Origin: an uncultured Bacteroides sp.
GTDB lineage: Bacteria; Bacteroidota; Bacteroidia; Bacteroidales; Bacteroidaceae
DNA length: 64,000 bases
Assembly: GCA_900766005.1 (NCBI GenBank)
Contig: CAAFTU010000041.1
Location: forward strand, 56,781-120,780
Direction of reading: 5' to 3'
Position 1 is the first letter of the stretch. Each line of letters begins with the position of its first letter. The notes beneath the pieces are model-generated. The model saw nothing but the letters and a program-made list of their open reading frames with translations. It was not told the origin of the DNA and did no database searches. Shown here in pieces: positions 35,592 to 44,572 of this stretch. A program made the position numbers and the translations under genes.

Positions 35592-36263
35592 ATGAGTATT
35601 GCTGACAATTTAAAGCAAGTGCTAGCCGAACTGCCATCCGGAGTGCGACTGGTTGCTGTCTCAAAATTCCATCCCAACGAAGCTATAGAAGAAGCCTATC
35701 ACGCGGGACAGCGTATTTTTGGGGAAAGCAAAGTGCAAGAAATGACAGCTAAATACGAAAGTTTACCCAAAGACATCGAATGGCATTTCATCGGACACTT
35801 GCAGACAAATAAAATCAAGTATATGATTCCCTATGTATCCATGATACATGGAATTGATACCTATAAGTTGTTGGCAGAAGTCAACAAACAAGCCGGCAAA
35901 GCTGGTCGAATTGTCAACTGCCTGCTGCAGATTCATGTGGCACAGGAAGAAACCAAATTCGGATTCAGTCCGGAAGAATGTAGGGAAATGCTAGAAGGAG
36001 GCGAATGGAAACAACTTACTCATGTTCGTATCTGTGGCATGATGGGCATGGCCAGCAACACCGAAGATACAGAACAAATCAAAAGTGAATTCCGTTTGCT
36101 CAACAGCCTTTTTCAAGAGTTTAAAGCCACTTGGTTTGCCGACTCGGAAGCATTCACGGAGCTGTCTATGGGAATGTCTCACGACTATCACGAAGCAATA
36201 GCTTCAGGAAGTACGCTGATACGCGTGGGAAGTAAAATTTTTGGAGAACGCAATTATAATTAA
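35592..36263 (+). CDS. yggS: PLP homeostasis protein YggS
   Basis: Alanine-racemase-like single-domain PLP protein of the YggS/PLPBP family, 223 residues. The cofactor lysine is Lys25 in LVAVSKFHP; FGESKVQE, WHFIGHLQTNK and LSMGMSHDYHEAIASGSTLIRVGSKIFG are diagnostic. It acts in vitamin B6 balance and has no known catalytic activity. Confidence 0.95.
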   Translation: MSIADNLKQVLAELPSGVRLVAVSKFHPNEAIEEAYHAGQRIFGESKVQEMTAKYESLPKDIEWHFIGHLQTNKIKYMIPYVSMIHGIDTYKLLAEVNKQAGKAGRIVNCLLQIHVAQEETKFGFSPEECREMLEGGEWKQLTHVRICGMMGMASNTEDTEQIKSEFRLLNSLFQEFKATWFADSEAFTELSMGMSHDYHEAIASGSTLIRVGSKIFGERNYN

Positions 36264-36337
36264 TCAAAAAAAGCCGATACGCGGAAGTACCTTTCGGATA
36301 CCCCTCCAACGGTCGGCAATATTAAATCATTATTACT

Positions 36338-37318
36338 ATGACCGATTTAAAAACTACTTTCGCTGGGCTTTCGCTTAGAAACCCGATTATCATCAGCAGT
36401 TCGGGACTGACCAACAGTGTCGGCAAAATCAAGAAATTGGCTGAAGATGGAGCTGGAGCCATCGTTCTGAAATCACTGTTCGAAGAACAGATTATGCTAG
36501 AAGCAGACCAACTGAATGATCCTGCTTTCTCAGCTGAAGGCAGCGAATACCTGAAAGAGTATATCCGCGAACACAAGCTTGCCGAATATCTGAACTTGAT
36601 CAAAGAAAGCAAGCAAGTGTGCTCAATTCCTGTCATAGCCAGCATTAACTGCTACTCAGATGCTGAATGGGTAGACTTTGCCAAACAAATTGAAGAAGCC
36701 GGTGCCGATGCACTGGAAATAAATATTCTGGCTCTCCAGACAGAAGTGCAATATACGTATGGCGCATTTGAACAACGCCACATCGATATTCTGCGCCACA
36801 TCAAGAAGACGGTGCAAATCCCTGTTATCATGAAACTGGGCGACAACCTGACTAATCCGGTTGCACTGATTGATCAGTTATACGCCAACGGAGCAGCAGC
36901 TGTGGTACTGTTCAACCGATTCTACCAGCCCGACATCAACATCGAAAAGATGGAGCATACATCGGGAGAAGTCTTCAGTAATGCAGCCAACCTGGCTACT
37001 CCCTTGCGCTGGATCGGTATTGCCTCCTCACTGGTAGCTAACATGGATTATGCAGCATCAGGAGGCGTCTCCTCTCCGGAAGCTGTAGTAAAAGCTATTT
37101 TGGCTGGTGCATCAGCTGTAGAGGTATGTAGTGCCATTTATCAGAACACCAACTCATTCATCGGAGAAGCCAACCGTTTCGTCAGTGAATGGATGGAAAA
37201 GAAAGGATTTGAATCCATTGCCCAATTCAAAGGCAAACTGAACAGCAAAGACGTGAAAGGAATCAATACTTTCGAACGTACTCAATTCCTAAAGTATTTC
37301 GGTAAAATAGAAAACTGA
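36338..37318 (+). CDS. Dihydroorotate dehydrogenase-like protein
   Basis: 326-residue TIM-barrel flavoprotein of the dihydroorotate dehydrogenase superfamily: NPIIISSSGLTN, PVIMKLGDN, GASAVEVCSAIYQ. The motif expected after the barrel strand, EINxSCPN with the catalytic-loop Asn, reads EINILALQTEV here, and the base residue is not obvious. Therefore I do not call it PyrD. It may be an FMN enzyme acting on another substrate. It follows yggS by 74 bp. Confidence 0.8.
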   Translation: MTDLKTTFAGLSLRNPIIISSSGLTNSVGKIKKLAEDGAGAIVLKSLFEEQIMLEADQLNDPAFSAEGSEYLKEYIREHKLAEYLNLIKESKQVCSIPVIASINCYSDAEWVDFAKQIEEAGADALEINILALQTEVQYTYGAFEQRHIDILRHIKKTVQIPVIMKLGDNLTNPVALIDQLYANGAAAVVLFNRFYQPDINIEKMEHTSGEVFSNAANLATPLRWIGIASSLVANMDYAASGGVSSPEAVVKAILAGASAVEVCSAIYQNTNSFIGEANRFVSEWMEKKGFESIAQFKGKLNSKDVKGINTFERTQFLKYFGKIEN

Positions 37319-37350
37319 TAAATTACAATATCTCTTTCGAAAATAGATAG

Positions 37351-37390
37351 AATGCCGGCTGTTGGAATACTCCAATAGCCGGCATTTTCC
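37351..37390 (+). terminator. Terminator after the DHOD-like gene
   Basis: AATGCCGGCT (37351-37360) pairs perfectly with AGCCGGCATT (37377-37386); a nested TTGGA-TCCAA closes the loop, and TTTT follows. Confidence 0.85.
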
Positions 37391-37598
37391 ATCTCATGCT
37401 TCCCCTTTCAATTACATATTATAACTTACCATCTACATTTCACCTGAAAGCAAGTATTATCTGAGCAATTAAGAGCTGTTTTCCGCAAAGATTCCCCTCT
37501 CTACTTACAGTTTTATTGTATCATTATATTATTTTTATATGAAAAATGGCCCTAGAAAAGCTATAAAAGCGTTTTAAAAAGTTTTAAGACAGCCCACT

Positions 37599-37630
37599 AT
37601 TGCAGATTTCAGATAAACATTCTAATTTTG
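37599..37630 (+). promoter_or_regulatory. Promoter of split lysO
   Basis: ATTG (37599-37602), a 20-bp spacer and TAATTTTG (37623-37630). Confidence 0.5.
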
Positions 37631-37784
37631 CATCGTTTTTCAAAAGGTTATTAAGTTATAAATTGTAAGTAAGGAATGAAAATTATCTTATCTATCCGTT
37701 CTTTTAATTTCACCAACATTCCATAACGCGCTAACATATAGTGTGATATAATTTTACATCGTATAATTTAAAAAATCAAATTCT

Positions 37785-38069
37785 ATGTTTACTTTCATTC
37801 TTGTAATGGCTGCCGGAGTCATTATAGGCTATATGTTACGCCATTTACCGAACATACAAAAAGTTCACTCACTCATACATATCGTTGTATGTGCCCTGTT
37901 GTTTTTACTGGGATTATCCATCGGATTAAACCAACTTATCGTCAACAACCTCAGTTATTTCTGCGGCCAGGCTGCCGTAATAGCTTCACTCAGCATTTTG
38001 GGCAGCCTTCTGGCGTCGTTGGGGGTATACCATATGTTTTTTAAGAAAAGAATGCAACATGAAAAATAG
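37785..38069 (+). CDS. lysO: LysO exporter, N-terminal subunit
   Basis: 94 residues, three hydrophobic helices, matching the N-terminal part of the lysine exporter LysO/YbjE (DUF340). In Escherichia coli LysO is one chain of about 300 residues; here it is made as two. The stop overlaps the start of the second gene by 11 nt, so translation is coupled and the two chains should form one carrier. Lysine or lysine-analogue export is inferred from the family. Confidence 0.8.
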   Translation: MFTFILVMAAGVIIGYMLRHLPNIQKVHSLIHIVVCALLFLLGLSIGLNQLIVNNLSYFCGQAAVIASLSILGSLLASLGVYHMFFKKRMQHEK

Positions 38070-38679
38070 TCTGATTACCTTGTCATTTTTCCTGCTAGGA
38101 TGTGTAGCAGGTTTCTATACTCTACTCGACTTTGATGCTCACCAAGCATCGGTGTATGTGCTCTATTTACTGATGCTACTACTTGGCATCAACCTTGGAG
38201 GTACACGTGATCCCAAACAGTTTGTAGAATCACTGAAGCCACAAACATTACTCATTCCACTGGCTACTGTCGGAGGTACATTCCTCTTTTCAGCACTGGG
38301 TGCCTTCATCCTCAGCCAGTGGACAGTATACGATTGCATGGCAGTGGGAAGCGGATTCTCCTATTACTCTGTATCATCCATTCTGATTACAGAGATGAAA
38401 TCTGCATCTTTAGGAGTTCAAATAGCCACCGAATTAGGAACCATCGCCCTGTTGTCGAACATTTTCCGTGAAATGACTGCACTGATCTGTGCACCAATCT
38501 TCCGAAAATACTTCGGCTATTTTGCACCAATCTCTGCAGCAGGAATCGGCTCGGCAGATATTTCACTCCCTGCCATTGCCCGATATTCAGGTCCGGAGGC
38601 TATACCTGTGGCTATCATTCACGGACTGCTGATTGAAATCAGCGTTCCCTTTTTTGTTTCTTTCTTTTGTCAACTCTAA
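38059..38679 (+). CDS. lysO: LysO exporter, C-terminal subunit
   Basis: 206 residues with about six membrane helices, matching the rest of LysO: LLLGINLGGTRD, GSGFSYYSVSSILITE, ATELGTIALLSNIFREM and AGIGSADISLPAIARYSGPEAIPVAIIHG are conserved. It overlaps the N-terminal subunit gene by 11 nt. The split appears to be a stable arrangement: both parts have their own start and stop and no frameshift would join them neatly. Confidence 0.85.
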   Translation: MKNSLITLSFFLLGCVAGFYTLLDFDAHQASVYVLYLLMLLLGINLGGTRDPKQFVESLKPQTLLIPLATVGGTFLFSALGAFILSQWTVYDCMAVGSGFSYYSVSSILITEMKSASLGVQIATELGTIALLSNIFREMTALICAPIFRKYFGYFAPISAAGIGSADISLPAIARYSGPEAIPVAIIHGLLIEISVPFFVSFFCQL

Positions 38680-38701
38680 CCTCAACCCTAACCCAACAAT
38701 A

Positions 38702-38737
38702 GCCACCCGCGACACAACAAATTGTAACGCGGGTGGC
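38702..38737 (+). repeat. GC-rich hairpin in the lysO 3' region
   Basis: GCCACCCGCG pairs with CGCGGGTGGC, ten perfect pairs, and an inner ACAA-TTGT. It lies 6 bp before the terminator hairpin and has no T-run of its own. Confidence 0.7.
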
Positions 38738-38743
38738 CCCAAC

Positions 38744-38779
38744 AGCAGGCGATTCTTTTGGAATTTCGCCTGCTTTTTT
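38744..38779 (+). terminator. Terminator of lysO
   Basis: AGCAGGCGA (38744-38752) pairs with TCGCCTGCT (38766-38774), inner TTC-GAA, then TTTTTT. Confidence 0.85.
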
Positions 38780-38807
38780 ATTCTAAATCGGAAGCAGTCT
38801 CTCCTGC

Positions 38808-40133
38808 TTATAAAAGATTACTAGCCAATTCACTCAATTCGCTCCGTTCTCCCTTTATCAGATTCACATGCGCAAAAAGATGCTGGTCTTTCATCCGGTC
38901 AATCATATATACCAGTCCGTTGGACTGACTATCCAAATAAGGTTGGTCAATCTGCTGGATATCCCCCGTAAACACCATCTTAGTACCCTCTCCGGCACGG
39001 GTAATAATGGTCTTGATTTCATTCGGAGTCAGGTTCTGTGCCTCATCAATGATACAGTATGTTTCACTCAGACTACGTCCACGAATAAAAGCCAAAGCCT
39101 CAATCACCAACTGCTCGCTCTTTTGCATATCTTCAATCCGCTTCACTTCAGCCGAATTGGATGCAAACTGCCGTTTGATGACATTCAGATTATCAAACAA
39201 GGGCTGCATATAGGGAGCTACTTTTTCTTGCGCATCTCCCGGAAGGAAACCGATGTCTTTGTTGGACAGAGCAACCACTGGACGAGCCAAAAGTATCTGC
39301 TTGTAATCCGTCAGTTTACCCAAAGCTGCGGCCAAAGCCAAGAGCGTTTTCCCCGTACCAGCCTTACCGGTAAGTGCCACCAGCTTAATATCCGGATCAT
39401 TCAGTATTTCAAAAGCAAAGCTCTGCTCTGCATTACGAGGCTCTATACCATAATTTTTGCTCTTCAGCACCCGATTAATGGTACGCGTAAAAGGGTTATA
39501 GCGAGCCAGCACACTGTTGCGATCACTCTTCAACACGAAACATTCATTCGGATGTATCACATCCCTGAAATCAAATTCACTGACATCAATCCCCTCCCGG
39601 GAAGAATAAATGCGGTCGATGACTGCCGGATCGATATTCTCAAATATCTCATTCGACTTTTCAAAGATATCCACATTGGTTACCTTGTCTGTGATATAAT
39701 CTTCACAAAGCAAACCGATGGAACGAGCTTTCATACGCAGATTAACGTCCTTAGTGACCAAAACACACTTCATCTTCGGATATTTGGCTGTCAGAAATTC
39801 GGTAGCAGCCAAAATAAAATGATCGGGTTTTCGAACCGGAAATGACTCCCACACTTTAGGAGCCTCTATTTTGCTGGTTACAACAAACAGTCGGCCCAGC
39901 CCTTCACCAAGACTCACTCCATTGGTAAAAAGTTCATTACTCGTCAGCGCATCCAGCTCACGTACAAATTCACGGGCATTAAAGTTGATCTGCTCATTTC
40001 CTTTCTTGAACTTATCCAGTTCTTCGAGCACAACAAGAGGAAGATAGATATCATTTTCCTGGAAATTCTTCAAACAATGACAATCGTGAAGAATAACATT
40101 CGTGTCTAACACAAAATTTTTCTTTGTTCCCAT
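38808..40133 (-). CDS. phoH: PIN-PhoH family ATPase/RNase
   Basis: 441 residues. The N-terminal PIN domain (about 1-140: FVLDTNVILHD and acidic VTKDVNLRMKA) is a metal-dependent RNase fold. The C-terminal PhoH ATPase has Walker A GKAGTGKTLLA and Walker B CIIDEAQN plus FTGDIQQID. This PIN-PhoH fusion is related to PhoH2, described as an RNA helicase/RNase. Its PIN acidic residues look intact. Divergent from folC. Confidence 0.93.
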   Translation of the reverse strand: MGTKKNFVLDTNVILHDCHCLKNFQENDIYLPLVVLEELDKFKKGNEQINFNAREFVRELDALTSNELFTNGVSLGEGLGRLFVVTSKIEAPKVWESFPVRKPDHFILAATEFLTAKYPKMKCVLVTKDVNLRMKARSIGLLCEDYITDKVTNVDIFEKSNEIFENIDPAVIDRIYSSREGIDVSEFDFRDVIHPNECFVLKSDRNSVLARYNPFTRTINRVLKSKNYGIEPRNAEQSFAFEILNDPDIKLVALTGKAGTGKTLLALAAALGKLTDYKQILLARPVVALSNKDIGFLPGDAQEKVAPYMQPLFDNLNVIKRQFASNSAEVKRIEDMQKSEQLVIEALAFIRGRSLSETYCIIDEAQNLTPNEIKTIITRAGEGTKMVFTGDIQQIDQPYLDSQSNGLVYMIDRMKDQHLFAHVNLIKGERSELSELASNLL

Positions 40134-40265
40134 GATTTCCTAAAATTAAATGTTGATATTTGCAATCTCAAATCATCAACCACCTACAGATTGTAAGGTT
40201 GACGGTCTTAAAGATAAACAAATTAACGGGCAAAAAGGATTGTCCGTAGTTAAATTATTTAAAAG

Positions 40266-41681
40266 ATGGACTATCAGAACACTTTAAAGTACTTATATGA
40301 GAGTACACCTATGTTTCAGCAGATAGGAGGTAAAGCCTACAAACCGGGACTGGATACCACATATAAATTGGACGAGTACTTCGGTCACCCTCATCAACAA
40401 TTCAAAACCATTCACATTGCAGGCACCAACGGAAAAGGCTCATGTGCACACACCATTGCTGCTGTGCTCCAATCAGCAGGCTACAGAGTAGGTCTCTTCA
40501 CCTCCCCTCACCTGCTAGACTTCCGTGAACGCATCCGGATCAACGGCGAAATGATACCCGAAGAGTATGTGATTCGTTTCGCTGAAGAACACCGTGCGTT
40601 TTTTGAACCTCTTCATCCCTCTTTTTTCGAACTGACTACAGCCATGGCTTTCCGCTACTTTGCAGACCAACAGGTAGAAGTAGCTGTCATTGAAACAGGC
40701 ATGGGAGGACGACTAGATTGTACCAATATTATCCGTCCCGACGTGAGTGTAATTACCAATATTGACTTGGACCACACTCAGTATTTAGGAGACACACTGA
40801 CCAAAATTGCAAAAGAAAAAGCAGGCATTATTAAAGAGAGAGTGCCAGCAGTGGTTGGAGCGGTAAAAGGATCTGTCAAACGGGTATTTACACTAAAAGC
40901 GAAAGAAATGAATGCTCCCCTGCTCTATGCACAGGAGGTCAACCAAAAGGCACAGATGGATACACTCAACTGCTCCGAACTGCATGCCCTGCGCCTGCAA
41001 CTGGAACAGCAACCCGGCAGCGACGATAACGCCTCAGCGATCCAGGCACTGAACCATCTCATTGAAGAAAAGAAAAATGCCATCCGCTATCAAAGTGCAG
41101 ACTTCCCCAACGGACTCTTCGCCGAATTGAGCAGTATCTGTCAATATGAAAACATTCCGACCATCCTAACGGCTCTCCACGTACTCAAAGGCCAAGGCTA
41201 TCACATCCGTACAGCTGATTATTATACAGGATTTGCCAATGTGTGCCGACTCACCGGACTGATGGGAAGATGGCAGAAAATGCACAGTCATCCCGATATC
41301 ATTTGCGATACAGGACACAATGTGAATGCCTTCAAATCAATCCGAGAGAACATGGATACCCTCCATGAGCAGTTTCATAAAGAACTGCATATCGTATTTG
41401 GAATGGTCAACGACAAAGACGTCAGTGGTGTGCTGAAACTGCTGCCTCCATATGCCACCTATTATTTCACCAAGGCAAGCGTAAAGCGTGCATTGCCTGA
41501 AAATGAACTGGCACTATTGGCAGAAAAAGCCGGACTGAAAGGAAACACCTACCCCACAGTGACAGAAGCAGTGGAAGCAGCTAAAAAAAACTGCCTCCCC
41601 GAAGATGTCATCTTCATAGGAGGCAGCAACTTCATTATCGCAGACTTATTAGCGAACAGCAATACACTCAATTTCGACTAA
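40266..41681 (+). CDS. folC: Dihydrofolate / folylpolyglutamate synthase
   Basis: Mur-ligase-type enzyme that adds glutamate to folates, 471 residues. IAGTNGKGS is the ATP loop; FTSPHLLDFRERI, ETGMGGRLDCTN and NIDLDHTQYLG are typical. Residues about 233-273 are a charged, Gln/Glu-rich helical stretch that replaces the short linker seen before the C-terminal domain in other FolC proteins. The 3' end overlaps the convergent ridA by 33 nt. Confidence 0.94.
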   Translation: MDYQNTLKYLYESTPMFQQIGGKAYKPGLDTTYKLDEYFGHPHQQFKTIHIAGTNGKGSCAHTIAAVLQSAGYRVGLFTSPHLLDFRERIRINGEMIPEEYVIRFAEEHRAFFEPLHPSFFELTTAMAFRYFADQQVEVAVIETGMGGRLDCTNIIRPDVSVITNIDLDHTQYLGDTLTKIAKEKAGIIKERVPAVVGAVKGSVKRVFTLKAKEMNAPLLYAQEVNQKAQMDTLNCSELHALRLQLEQQPGSDDNASAIQALNHLIEEKKNAIRYQSADFPNGLFAELSSICQYENIPTILTALHVLKGQGYHIRTADYYTGFANVCRLTGLMGRWQKMHSHPDIICDTGHNVNAFKSIRENMDTLHEQFHKELHIVFGMVNDKDVSGVLKLLPPYATYYFTKASVKRALPENELALLAEKAGLKGNTYPTVTEAVEAAKKNCLPEDVIFIGGSNFIIADLLANSNTLNFD

Positions 41682-42023
41682 CGCATCTTTCGGCAACGCT
41701 TTCACAGCCACAGCCGAACGAGCGGGGAATGCTCCGTCAAAATAAGTGGCATATACGCCATTCATTCCTGCAAACAGAGACATATCTTGAAGGAAAACGG
41801 TAGTCTTAACAATGTTAGCCATTGTCAATCCTGCTTCTTCCAAGATATGTTTCACATTTTCCAAAGACTGACGTGCCTGTCCTTCGATATCTTCCGGCAT
41901 CTGACCTGTAGCTGCATCAATAGGCAACTGACCTGAAACGAAAACCATACCGTTAGCCTCAATAGCCTGGCTGTAAGGACCGATAGCACCGGGTGCTTTT
42001 TCACTGCAAATTACTTTTTTCAT
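41649..42023 (-). CDS. ridA: RidA enamine/imine deaminase
   Basis: 124 residues, trimeric Rid/YjgF protein that hydrolyses reactive enamines formed by PLP enzymes. Key residues are in GPYSQAIEA, FVSGQLPID, and the Arg of FPARSAVAV with the Glu of VEIECIAVR. Own promoter upstream (42059-42088). The last 33 nt overlap the end of folC on the other strand. Confidence 0.95.
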   Translation of the reverse strand: MKKVICSEKAPGAIGPYSQAIEANGMVFVSGQLPIDAATGQMPEDIEGQARQSLENVKHILEEAGLTMANIVKTTVFLQDMSLFAGMNGVYATYFDGAFPARSAVAVKALPKDALVEIECIAVR

Positions 42024-42058
42024 TTTCTTTCGTTTTTATTTTGTAAATTATAAGCATT

Positions 42059-42088
42059 CAAATATACAATAAAAAAAGATTCTTCAAT
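42059..42088 (-). promoter_or_regulatory. Promoter of ridA
   Basis: Minus strand ATTG (42088-42085), an 18-bp spacer and TATATTTG (42066-42059). Confidence 0.5.
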
Positions 42089-42091
42089 CTC

Positions 42092-43798
42092 TTATTTGCC
42101 ATATTTCTCAATCAGAGCATCCACATTCGGGTCGCCCAGTTCCTTAGCTTTATTGAAATTCTTGCAAGCTTCTTCTTTTTGTTTCAGCTGGATGTAACAA
42201 AGCCCCAGCAAACGATAAGCCTCCGCATACTTCGGATTAGTTTGTATGATAGCTTGCAGCAATTTCATCGCTGTGTCATAACGTCCCACACGCAAATTAA
42301 CCGCAGCCTGCTCGGCCTGATACGTCAAATCGTTCGGATTCAGTTCAACCGCTTTGGCTATGTCATCCAAGGCCCGCTGATACTGACGAGCTTTCAAAGC
42401 AGCCTGTTCGCGATAATAATAAAACAAATCGTTGACCTGACCGTTGACAGCCTTAAAATACCCGTCATAATCCAACATCGCCTGACGAGCCTGTCCGGCA
42501 TTTACCCGCATGGTAGCACGCTCCAGCAAATAAGGAGCATAGCTGGCCGTAACCGGTTGCGGACAACGGGCAACACAACTGTCCATCAATGCCAAAATCT
42601 CACCCGACTCTGCTTTCATTAACTCCTTGGTTTTAGCCGCACTAAAGAATGTGGCAGGAGAAGCCAGATTGCTCCGATTCACCTGTTCGTAAGCAGCCAA
42701 AGCGCCGGCATAATCCTGCATAGCAAACAGAATATCACCCTCCAACTGCACATAAACAGGAAGCGGATTCAACTCCATAGCCTGCCGAATCTGATTCAAA
42801 GCAGTTTCAAACGTCCAATCATTATACGTTTTTTCCGGTTTCTCCAATTGGTATGCATAAATCAGTTTAGCGATATTATAGAGTACATCGTCTTTTTTCT
42901 TGGCCACTTTCTGTGCCGCTTCCATATCCTGAGCCGCTTTATCGAAAAAAGAAGCATCTTCTTTAGCCTTCACCACATAAAAATTAGCCCGACGCAAATA
43001 TCCGTCGGCATTGTCAGGAAACTTAGCTATAAAGTCACCCAAGAGCCGTTCGTAGTCTTCTGAAGACGATGAAGAAGAAGCCATGTACAAATAAACCAAA
43101 GCCTGATCTTCTGTGTCCGGCAACCCCTTGCGAATGCCGATATTCTTCAAAGCGGCATCCCCAAGCGACAGCGCACTGATATGCTGAGACATGGCAAAAC
43201 TGGCTCCCGAAGCATAACAGGTCGTAGCAGTATCCATGCCAAAAGATTTTTGCGCAATACCAAATACTTCACCCGCCTCATTCATCACAGGACAACTTAC
43301 CATTTTATCTTTCATAGGCATGTCCAGCGTATAATAATGATAGTCTCCAGCTATATCATCTACCTTTTTCACTTTACCCGAAACGCAAGCAATACTCTTC
43401 TGAGTAGAATAAGGAAGCATCCACGCACTGCTGCCCGCCGCCGGTGCTGTTCCGGCTACCAACAGCGAAGGCACCTTCTTGCCTACAATCGCTACCCGGA
43501 ATTTGACAACGTCGTACATGTCATCAGCGCCCAAAATCAAACTGACAGGCATCTGCTTGCCGTCAGCCGTAATAATCACAGCTCTTTCTGCACCTTTGAA
43601 CAGAGAATAATCAGACAAAGCCAATCCGTCTTCTGAAACAAAAAAGCCGTTACCTGTATTTAAAATTTTATCATTCTTATCGTATGTGACAACTGAAAAA
43701 ACAGCACGCTTAGCCTTTTCTACCCATTTAGGAGTCTGAGCCATACTCCCATGAATCCAGAAAAGACCCATAAGAAGTACAATTCCTATTTTTTTCAT
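42092..43798 (-). CDS. Pseudo-trypsin/TPR secreted protein
   Basis: 568 residues from ATG 43798; signal peptide ending near IHGSMA|QTPK. Residues 25-185 follow the chymotrypsin/HtrA fold (GNGFFVSEDGLALSDYSLF ... YDVVKFRV ... SCPVMNEAGEVFGI). Aligned by eye to DegP, the catalytic His position is Ser65 and the Ser position is Val167; only the Asp (Asp96) is kept, so it should not cut peptides. Residues 240-568 are TPR repeats, the last three close to consensus (LNPNDLTYQAEQAAVNLRVGRY, NPKYAEAYRLLGLCYIQLKQ). Start at 43807 would be TTG and overlaps rlmB; rejected. It is the last gene after rlmB (1 bp gap). A periplasmic scaffold is plausible. Confidence 0.82.
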   Translation of the reverse strand: MKKIGIVLLMGLFWIHGSMAQTPKWVEKAKRAVFSVVTYDKNDKILNTGNGFFVSEDGLALSDYSLFKGAERAVIITADGKQMPVSLILGADDMYDVVKFRVAIVGKKVPSLLVAGTAPAAGSSAWMLPYSTQKSIACVSGKVKKVDDIAGDYHYYTLDMPMKDKMVSCPVMNEAGEVFGIAQKSFGMDTATTCYASGASFAMSQHISALSLGDAALKNIGIRKGLPDTEDQALVYLYMASSSSSSEDYERLLGDFIAKFPDNADGYLRRANFYVVKAKEDASFFDKAAQDMEAAQKVAKKKDDVLYNIAKLIYAYQLEKPEKTYNDWTFETALNQIRQAMELNPLPVYVQLEGDILFAMQDYAGALAAYEQVNRSNLASPATFFSAAKTKELMKAESGEILALMDSCVARCPQPVTASYAPYLLERATMRVNAGQARQAMLDYDGYFKAVNGQVNDLFYYYREQAALKARQYQRALDDIAKAVELNPNDLTYQAEQAAVNLRVGRYDTAMKLLQAIIQTNPKYAEAYRLLGLCYIQLKQKEEACKNFNKAKELGDPNVDALIEKYGK

Positions 43799-43799
43799 A

Positions 43800-44543
43800 C
43801 TAATCAATGTTTCGTTGTTTCACAGCCTCATAAATCAAAATACCGGCAGCCACAGACACATTCAGCGACTCAATGGTACCCAACATCGGAATCTTCACCC
43901 ATTCATCACAAAGGGCCAGGTTATCATACGACACCCCTTTGTCCTCAGCTCCCATGATGATACACATCGGTCCGGTATAATCCGCTTTCGTATAATCATA
44001 ATCACCCTTTTCCGTAGCAGCAACAATACGGAATCCGCTATCTTTAAGATACTGCAAAGTAGCACGTAAACTCTGCTCTCTACATACAGGAAGTGTATGC
44101 AACGCACCGGCAGAAGTTTTCACGGCATCCGCATTCACAGTCACACTGCCCTTTGCAGGAATAATCACAGCATCTACAGCTGCACATTCACAAGTACGGG
44201 CAATGGCACCGAAATTACGCACATCCGTAACCCCGTCGAGCATGACAAAAAGCGGATTCTTACCCTGCTCAAACAAGAACGGAACCAAATCTTCTGTCTT
44301 CTGATAAGTTACAGAAGAAATGAAAGCCACCACACCCTGATGGTTCTTGCGAGTTATACGATTAATACGTTCCACCGGCACACGCTGAACAGGAATCAAC
44401 GTTCCTTTCAACGCAGCAAAAAGCTCCTTGGAAAGATCACTTTGAATATCTTTCTTCACCAGAATCTTATCTATTTCCTTTCCCGCCTGAACAGCTTCAA
44501 TCACGGCGCGAACACCAAATATCATTTCACTTTTATCAACCAT
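43800..44543 (-). CDS. rlmB: 23S rRNA G2251 2'-O-methyltransferase
   Basis: SpoU-type knotted methyltransferase, 247 residues from ATG 44543. An N-terminal substrate-binding domain (MIFGVRAVIEA ... KNHQGVVA) precedes the SPOUT knot: VMLDGVTDVRNFGAIARTCECAAVDAVII, IIMGAEDKGV and IPMLGTIESLNVSVAAGILIYEA. Residue specificity (G2251) is by similarity to RlmB/TrmH-group 3. It follows recN by 29 bp. Confidence 0.93.
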   Translation of the reverse strand: MVDKSEMIFGVRAVIEAVQAGKEIDKILVKKDIQSDLSKELFAALKGTLIPVQRVPVERINRITRKNHQGVVAFISSVTYQKTEDLVPFLFEQGKNPLFVMLDGVTDVRNFGAIARTCECAAVDAVIIPAKGSVTVNADAVKTSAGALHTLPVCREQSLRATLQYLKDSGFRIVAATEKGDYDYTKADYTGPMCIIMGAEDKGVSYDNLALCDEWVKIPMLGTIESLNVSVAAGILIYEAVKQRNID

Positions 44544-44572
44544 AGTCAATCTTACTATCTATTTACTAATTA

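Larger units (their letters stand above)
37319..37784. other. Intergenic region upstream of lysO
   Basis: 466 bp. It contains the terminator of the preceding gene (37351-37390), about 200 bp of AT-rich sequence without visible signals, a promoter (37599-37630) and a leader of about 148 nt. A 16-codon frame at 37676-37726 (starts MKIILSIRSF) follows an AAGGA; I give it low weight. Confidence 0.5.
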
